From Clostridiales bacterium (GTDB lineage: Bacteria > Bacillota > Clostridia > Saccharofermentanales > UBA5734): DNA of 11,265 nt. The notes beneath the pieces were generated by a model. It ran no database searches, was not told where the DNA came from, and saw only the letters and a list, made by a program, of their open reading frames with translations. This document shows positions 7,131-11,265 of this stretch, one piece after another; the first letter of the stretch is position 1; every line of letters begins with the position of its first letter. The stretch spans positions 1 through 11,265 of the forward strand of contig DMJC01000049.1 of the NCBI GenBank assembly GCA_003451915.1. The letters are read 5' to 3'. The position numbers were made by a program, and so were the translations under genes.

Positions 7131-9140
7131 TCAGACTTCATTCATCATTTTAATGACACTACTGACAACCTGGTCGGAATTATCAGCCAGTATCATTTCG
7201 TTTGTCGACAGATCATTGCCCAGTATTTTTGAAATTAATGAGTAGAACTTAAATGCTGTCTGTTTCAGATCGGATTGATTTTCAAAATTGATTGCTTGAA
7301 GGAAAACAATCCTGACCCGATTATTCCCATCCCAGAGCAAAGGTTCTTTGCATACAGCAATTGCTATTTTAGGATTTATAACGAATTTCGGGCTACCATG
7401 CGGAAGAGCTATGGCCTTACCTACATAGGTTGTTCCGGTGTTTTCCCGGACTCTGGCCGAGTTTTCGTAATCAGCATTGACGTGGCCTGCATGATAAAGC
7501 AGATTACATAACGCAGTCAACAATCCATCTTTAGAGCTAACTTCAGGATTAATCAAGACAAGATCGGGTGAAAAAAGCTGATATTCTTCATTGTCAGTGC
7601 TATCCTGGGGTTTACTCATTTTTTTCTGTCTATACGTCGAAACTTTTTTTTGGATTTCCTGTGTATCAAGTGGAATCGTAAAGTTGCTCAAATGGATTAC
7701 ATCTCGATTATGGTACTTGTTTGGAAACTGAACAAAAGCAATGTAAAAATCGCAGTCAGAAGTTCTGACCTGCTCAATTTCTCGAGTATTATACGTAGCT
7801 GATATCTGCAAACCAAAAACAGATCGCTCTATTTCTTCCCTAAGTAACTGTGTAATACCAATGCCTAGATTGCAGATAATCGATGCTCGGATAATAGAAC
7901 CCGCCCGCTCAATTGCATTAATGAAATGTAAAGAAATCAGACTGAATTCATCGCTGCCAAAGTTGAGCCCGAATTCTTCTTCAACCATTGGGCCGGTAGA
8001 CCAGACCGCCACGTAAATTTTGGCATATCGCTGCCGGATTTGATGCAAGAAACTTGATTTAACCTGAATATGACTCTGCAGCATGGATAAGTTCGATCTT
8101 AATGATAGCATCAGATTCTCAGGTAGCAACTTGTCGTCAGTAAAATCAAGATAAAGCACACCACCGACAAAAGTAATCATTCTCTGAGAAAACTTCAATA
8201 AGTGATGGAACTCCTGGATAAATTGATCATGTCTGAACAGATCAGTGAAGCGCTCAATATCGGAAATCCGGATTGCCAGTGCTATAAAGCTTTTTTCGAA
8301 TTTACTCAAGCTTAATCGATAGTTTTCACTGGACCAGTCAGTAATATAGTTGACCATCTCGCTTTCGAATCTGCTGATTGCTGGATTCAAGCAAATTTCA
8401 TCAGTCAGCATTTGGTTCTTACGTGCCCGAAATATCATAATTGATAACATAAACAGAAGCCTTGTATGTGAATCGAAGCTGAAAATCAGATTAAATTTTC
8501 GCTCAACTGTCTGCAATAATTCTGAAATCGGAGTCGCTTCAAATCCATCAAAAAAATATCTAATAGTATTTATATAAATGTCATCATTCGGGTACTTTAA
8601 ATCCGATGGCTGCTGATTATATTGAACCCAAAGTTTCAGCATTGCCATCCTATAATCGAATTCGCGAAAACTAATACACAGACCGATTCCGCGTCTCTTT
8701 GAGAGAATGATGTTCTGATCATTTAACCAATCTGCAATTTCGACAAGACTTTTATCGATCAGATTCCGACTGGCGTAAAAAGCATCTTCAAATTCTGAAA
8801 CTGTGATAGATTGCCTCTTCAAGAGCATGAAGATCATCGGCTTGATAGCATTACCCCAACTCCCTTGAACCATTACATCTTGCTGAGAATTGTGATCGGA
8901 CAATAATAGAAAAAGATCATCTGCATCCATTTTATGTAACTGAATCCGGCTGCCACGATTTGGTTTTGATTCAATCTTGATTTGATAATCATTCTCCAAT
9001 AGTTTCTCGAGCGTGCTGAGCTCATTTCGGACAGTTTTAACTGAACAATCAGCTTCCTTAGCAATCTGTGATGCAGTCAGATAATCTTTTGCATTACACA
9101 GCAATCGCAGAATTTTGAACTGTCGGTTCGTCAGCGCCAT
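7131..9140 (-). CDS. PTS-controlled transcriptional regulator (HTH-PRD-PRD-EIIB-EIIA)
   Basis: This 669-residue protein has the architecture of MtlR/LicR-type activators. An N-terminal helix-turn-helix occupies about 1-65 (LTASQIAKEADCSVKTVRNEL near 21-41, here spanning the two helices), with a second winged-helix-like part near 110-155. PRD1 is about 185-300, with a candidate phosphorylatable H225 in FDSHTRLL. PRD2 is about 310-415, with H357 and H405 (ISLHFINAIERA). An EIIB-like domain at 416-500 carries C423 in IICNLGIGITQ. An EIIA domain at about 525-665 carries H581 in AIALPHGSPK and RENTGTTYVG just before it. Such proteins sense PTS phosphorylation state and usually activate the adjacent PTS operon. 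The second histidine expected in PRD1 appears to be missing (FIALAIRI near 285-292). ATG at 9140 is preceded by AGAGGT. It could be an antiterminator, but the DNA-type HTH and length favour a DNA-binding activator. The target sugar is unknown. Confidence 0.92.
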   Translation of the reverse strand: MALTNRQFKILRLLCNAKDYLTASQIAKEADCSVKTVRNELSTLEKLLENDYQIKIESKPNRGSRIQLHKMDADDLFLLLSDHNSQQDVMVQGSWGNAIKPMIFMLLKRQSITVSEFEDAFYASRNLIDKSLVEIADWLNDQNIILSKRRGIGLCISFREFDYRMAMLKLWVQYNQQPSDLKYPNDDIYINTIRYFFDGFEATPISELLQTVERKFNLIFSFDSHTRLLFMLSIMIFRARKNQMLTDEICLNPAISRFESEMVNYITDWSSENYRLSLSKFEKSFIALAIRISDIERFTDLFRHDQFIQEFHHLLKFSQRMITFVGGVLYLDFTDDKLLPENLMLSLRSNLSMLQSHIQVKSSFLHQIRQRYAKIYVAVWSTGPMVEEEFGLNFGSDEFSLISLHFINAIERAGSIIRASIICNLGIGITQLLREEIERSVFGLQISATYNTREIEQVRTSDCDFYIAFVQFPNKYHNRDVIHLSNFTIPLDTQEIQKKVSTYRQKKMSKPQDSTDNEEYQLFSPDLVLINPEVSSKDGLLTALCNLLYHAGHVNADYENSARVRENTGTTYVGKAIALPHGSPKFVINPKIAIAVCKEPLLWDGNNRVRIVFLQAINFENQSDLKQTAFKFYSLISKILGNDLSTNEMILADNSDQVVSSVIKMMNEV

Positions 9141-9166
9141 ATCTACCTCTAATCAAAATATAGATC

Positions 9167-9184
9167 GTTATAATAACCATTATA
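9167..9184. repeat. Overlapping short inverted repeats upstream of the regulator gene
   Basis: The 50-bp gap between the kinase and the regulator holds two AT-rich inverted repeats. GTTATAATAAC at 9167-9177 is a perfect 5-1-5 palindrome. TATAAT-AACC-ATTATA at 9169-9184 has 6-bp arms around a 4-nt centre. They could be an operator for the adjacent regulator. The ATTATA arm read on the minus strand is also TATAAT, a possible -10, but no -35 match lies 16-18 nt upstream. The repeats are too weak to act as a terminator. Confidence 0.3.
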
Positions 9185-9190
9185 CAGCCA

Positions 9191-10396
9191 TTAGCAATCT
9201 ATCTGATGGTCTTGCCTGCTATGAAATATCGGAAAGTCACGACTTTTTTGCCAATTTTCTGGGTTCAAACTGACAGGTAATCTGGGATGCCCTGGTTTTT
9301 GGTCAAGCAGTGCTTTGATCTCAGATAGTTTCCCGATCTTACTGACGGTATCGTAAGAACTGATACATAAGCTGGCTGCCATTGACGCTATTTCTAAAGC
9401 CCGCTCCGGTTTCTCTCCCTGCAGAAATGCTGAAAGAAAACCGGCTATCGCTGTGTCACCTGCACCGGTTGTTGATCTTATCGGCTCGGTATCCAGGGCT
9501 GGATCCCAGAGTTCCCGGTCATACCAGTCATCAAATTTTACCGGGGCTGCCCGGCCGAATGATGTGAAGCTGTTTTTATCAGCAGTTTTTAAATATAATC
9601 CTTGCTTGCCCATTTTAATCAAGACAATTTTCGGGCCCATCGCGATCAAACTGCTTCCAATCTCTGCCACCTGATTAGGATCGATATGATCAACCATATT
9701 CCCGCCACCAACTCTCTCAACTTCCCGGATGTACTGATCACGGTCAAGCATAAATAGTGTTTCTTCGATGCTTGGTACAAAAATATCAACAAAAGGGAGA
9801 ACTTTTTCCAGGATTGATTTCCAATGTACCTGACCAGCCGGGCTGTTCAAGTCTGGAAGAGTGGTGTCGACGGAAGTTGTTATGCCGAACTTTTTCGCTT
9901 CGCTGAATATTTTCAGAAACTCAGAACCTTCATCGGCAAACAGATGATCCATGGCAGTCGGATAACCGAAATGGAAAAGATCTGCTGATGCAAGGCTGTC
10001 TGCAGGAACATCTTCCCACATGAACGTCTGGCCGGCACCTTTGTACAGAAATGATATTTTATCCATCCCGGGTGGCGTTACCGAGATTGCTACAGTTGAA
10101 TTGGCATGATCCGCAATTTTGATCCGTGAATCCAAATCATATTCACTGAAAATTTCCTGAATCATTTTGCCGGGATGATCATGACCAATCTTACAGGCAA
10201 CAGTAACCGGTATGCCCATCTTGCTCATGGCCAGACCAGTGTTGCCTGTCTCCCCGCCCAAGTACATATGAACACCGGACAGGTTGGTGATTTTTCCCTG
10301 ACTGAAAATTGACTGAATCTGTCCAGGATTGACATCGGGTAATTTCATCACGATATCAAGGGCAATAGACCCGGCTACGATGGCTTTTTTAGTCAT
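9191..10396 (-). CDS. PfkB-family carbohydrate kinase
   Basis: This 401-residue soluble kinase belongs to the ribokinase/PfkB superfamily, which transfers phosphate from ATP to sugars, sugar phosphates or ketodeoxy acids. Signature 1 is GGETGNTGLAMSKMG at 47-61. Signature 2 is STTGAGDTAIAGFLSAF at 308-324, with D314 as catalytic base and GAGD as anion hole. VPSIEE at 207-212 replaces the more usual N-x-x-E. It is longer than a typical KdgK or fructokinase (about 300-340), owing to insertions near 220-245 and 280-305 (DDWYDRELWDP) and a C-terminal tail after about 365. In this setting it may phosphorylate 2-keto-3-deoxygluconate, finishing the hexuronate route, or a PTS-delivered ketose phosphate ahead of the aldolase. 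Sequence alone does not decide. I chose the ATG at 10396 because GGAG is 8 nt upstream; a frame-extending ATG at 10414 has the SD inside its coding part. The permease gene ends 33 bp upstream. Confidence 0.92.
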   Translation of the reverse strand: MTKKAIVAGSIALDIVMKLPDVNPGQIQSIFSQGKITNLSGVHMYLGGETGNTGLAMSKMGIPVTVACKIGHDHPGKMIQEIFSEYDLDSRIKIADHANSTVAISVTPPGMDKISFLYKGAGQTFMWEDVPADSLASADLFHFGYPTAMDHLFADEGSEFLKIFSEAKKFGITTSVDTTLPDLNSPAGQVHWKSILEKVLPFVDIFVPSIEETLFMLDRDQYIREVERVGGGNMVDHIDPNQVAEIGSSLIAMGPKIVLIKMGKQGLYLKTADKNSFTSFGRAAPVKFDDWYDRELWDPALDTEPIRSTTGAGDTAIAGFLSAFLQGEKPERALEIASMAASLCISSYDTVSKIGKLSEIKALLDQKPGHPRLPVSLNPENWQKSRDFPIFHSRQDHQIDC

Positions 10397-10404
10397 ATTC
10401 ATCA

Positions 10405-10408
10405 CTCC
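10405..10408 (-). promoter_or_regulatory. Shine-Dalgarno site deciding the kinase start
   Basis: GGAG sits 8 nt before the ATG at 10396. It is too close to the ATG at 10402 and lies inside the frame begun at 10414, so the shortest of the three in-frame ATG starts is preferred. Confidence 0.55.
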
Positions 10409-10418
10409 GTTCATTTCA

Positions 10419-10432
10419 TGTGAAAGTTTTCA
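10419..10432 (-). promoter_or_regulatory. cre-like site between permease and kinase
   Basis: On the minus strand TGAAAACTTTCACA agrees with the CcpA operator consensus TGWAANCGNTNWCA at all but one fixed position. The mismatch is in the central CG, which is usually strongly conserved. The site overlaps the permease stop codon. It could mediate roadblock-type catabolite repression, but it may be chance. Confidence 0.2.
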
Positions 10433-11265
10433 GCCCTTGACCGAACCTGCTGATAAACCGCTGACTAGATGTTTTTGCATGAAGAAGAACAGAAGTGCAA
10501 CCGGCAGAACTGCTAAAATACCTCCAGATGTCAGTAAGTCCCAGCTCACCGTATATTCTCTGACAAGCGACGATAACATGACCGACAGAGTGGTTGATTT
10601 AGCAGTTGTAAACATGACAGCATATAAATATTCGTTCCATGAGGTGATGAATATAAAGCTTCCGGCAGCAACCATGCCGGGACGGATCAAAGGGAAGACT
10701 ATCATGAAGAAGGTTCTCCAAGTGTTAGCGCCATCAATTCTAGCTGCTTCTTCAAGCTCAAGTGGAATCTCTCTGATGTACCCTGTCAATAGCCAGATAC
10801 CATAAGGTATTGTAGTTGTTGTGTAAGCAATGACTAACGAATAAATATTACCGAGAATTCCCAATTTATTAAATACAGAATAGAGTGGCATCAGGTAGAG
10901 CACGCTGGGAAACATATATAACAGCAGGATGCTACCCAATATGATTTTATTCCCTTTAAAATTGTATCGCGCAAAAACATAGGCAGCCAGCATTGATGCG
11001 AAAATGGATACCACACTTGTTGCCAGCGAGACTTTTAGGCTATTAAACAGGCTAGCTAGAAATCTTGATTCAAAAAGAAGATTATAATAGTTCTCAAAAG
11101 TAAATTTACTTGGCCAGTAGATTACTTCTTTAACAAACATTTCTGATGTCGGTTTTACAGAGGTTAAAAGCGTCCAGAAATACGGTAATAGTATGAAGCT
11201 GATGATTAGAAGCGCAGGGAAGTAGATAAAAAAGATTTTTTTAATCCAGAAAAATGGATCGAGAT
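10430..11265 (-). CDS. ABC sugar transporter permease (MalG type), 5' end beyond the right edge
   Basis: The frame has no stop from 10432 to the right edge, so the start codon lies outside; 277 residues are visible. An internal ATG at 11140 is not the start: the 41 codons before it encode a first membrane span and the typical lead-in PYFWTLLTSVKPTSEMF. The rest shows about five more spans and the binding-protein-dependent permease EAA loop, LEEAARIDGANTWRTFFMIVFPL, which couples to the ATPase (conserved E-A-A, the G nine positions before I/V-x-x-P). The length and C-terminus (ending VSGLSAGSVKG) fit the second CUT1 permease of the MalG/UgpE type, about 275-300 residues, so only a short N-terminal piece is missing. 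Its partner permease, binding protein and ATPase are not in the window; the first two are expected to the right. It sits 33 bp upstream of the kinase. Substrate is unknown, though a uronate or oligouronide would suit the operon. Confidence 0.92.
   Translation of the reverse strand, partial: LDPFFWIKKIFFIYFPALLIISFILLPYFWTLLTSVKPTSEMFVKEVIYWPSKFTFENYYNLLFESRFLASLFNSLKVSLATSVVSIFASMLAAYVFARYNFKGNKIILGSILLLYMFPSVLYLMPLYSVFNKLGILGNIYSLVIAYTTTTIPYGIWLLTGYIREIPLELEEAARIDGANTWRTFFMIVFPLIRPGMVAAGSFIFITSWNEYLYAVMFTTAKSTTLSVMLSSLVREYTVSWDLLTSGGILAVLPVALLFFFMQKHLVSGLSAGSVKG

Noticed and set aside
9169..9184. Rho-independent terminator after the kinase
   Set aside because: The stem is only 6 bp, all A/T, and no T-run follows on the coding strand.
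10329..10805. A 158-codon plus-strand reading frame
   Set aside because: It is antisense to the kinase start and the permease, both strongly supported, and has no domain signature.

Overview
The window holds ten genes, all on the minus strand and therefore read from right to left. Both end genes run off the window. Gaps are 50 bp or less, and four junctions overlap or nearly touch, so it reads as one long sugar-catabolism operon, or its downstream part. There is no RNA gene, insertion sequence, CRISPR array or obvious terminator, and no stretch over 300 bp lacks a gene. The first 1.36 kb, which could look empty, is one unbroken reading frame for a tagaturonate epimerase (UxaE) whose stop lies beyond the left edge.

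In transcription order: an ABC sugar-transporter permease of the MalG type (start off the right edge); a PfkB-family kinase of 401 residues; a 669-residue PTS-controlled transcriptional regulator (HTH, two PRDs, EIIB-like, EIIA); a fructose-type PTS EIIAB protein; the matching EIIC membrane protein; a class II ketose-bisphosphate aldolase family protein; a uroporphyrinogen-decarboxylase-superfamily protein that lacks the heme-enzyme signature; a small cupin; glucuronate/galacturonate isomerase UxaC; and tagaturonate epimerase UxaE.

The downstream end is clearly hexuronate metabolism. UxaC turns glucuronate into fructuronate and galacturonate into tagaturonate, and UxaE interconverts tagaturonate and fructuronate, merging the two routes. 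The upstream end looks like uptake and phosphorylation of a ketose-like sugar (PTS and ABC components, kinase, aldolase). Its substrate cannot be named from sequence. The URO-D-like protein and the cupin in the middle have no assigned role and are the best candidates for something undescribed.

The organism is probably a Bacillota (Firmicutes) bacterium. The reasons are purine-rich Shine-Dalgarno sequences (GGAGG, GGGAGG, AAAGAGGTG), the PRD-type regulator with a fructose-family PTS, UxaE, and moderate G+C (judged by eye, not computed). A finer assignment is not supported. The main operon promoter is presumably to the right of the window; only weak regulatory candidates are visible inside it.
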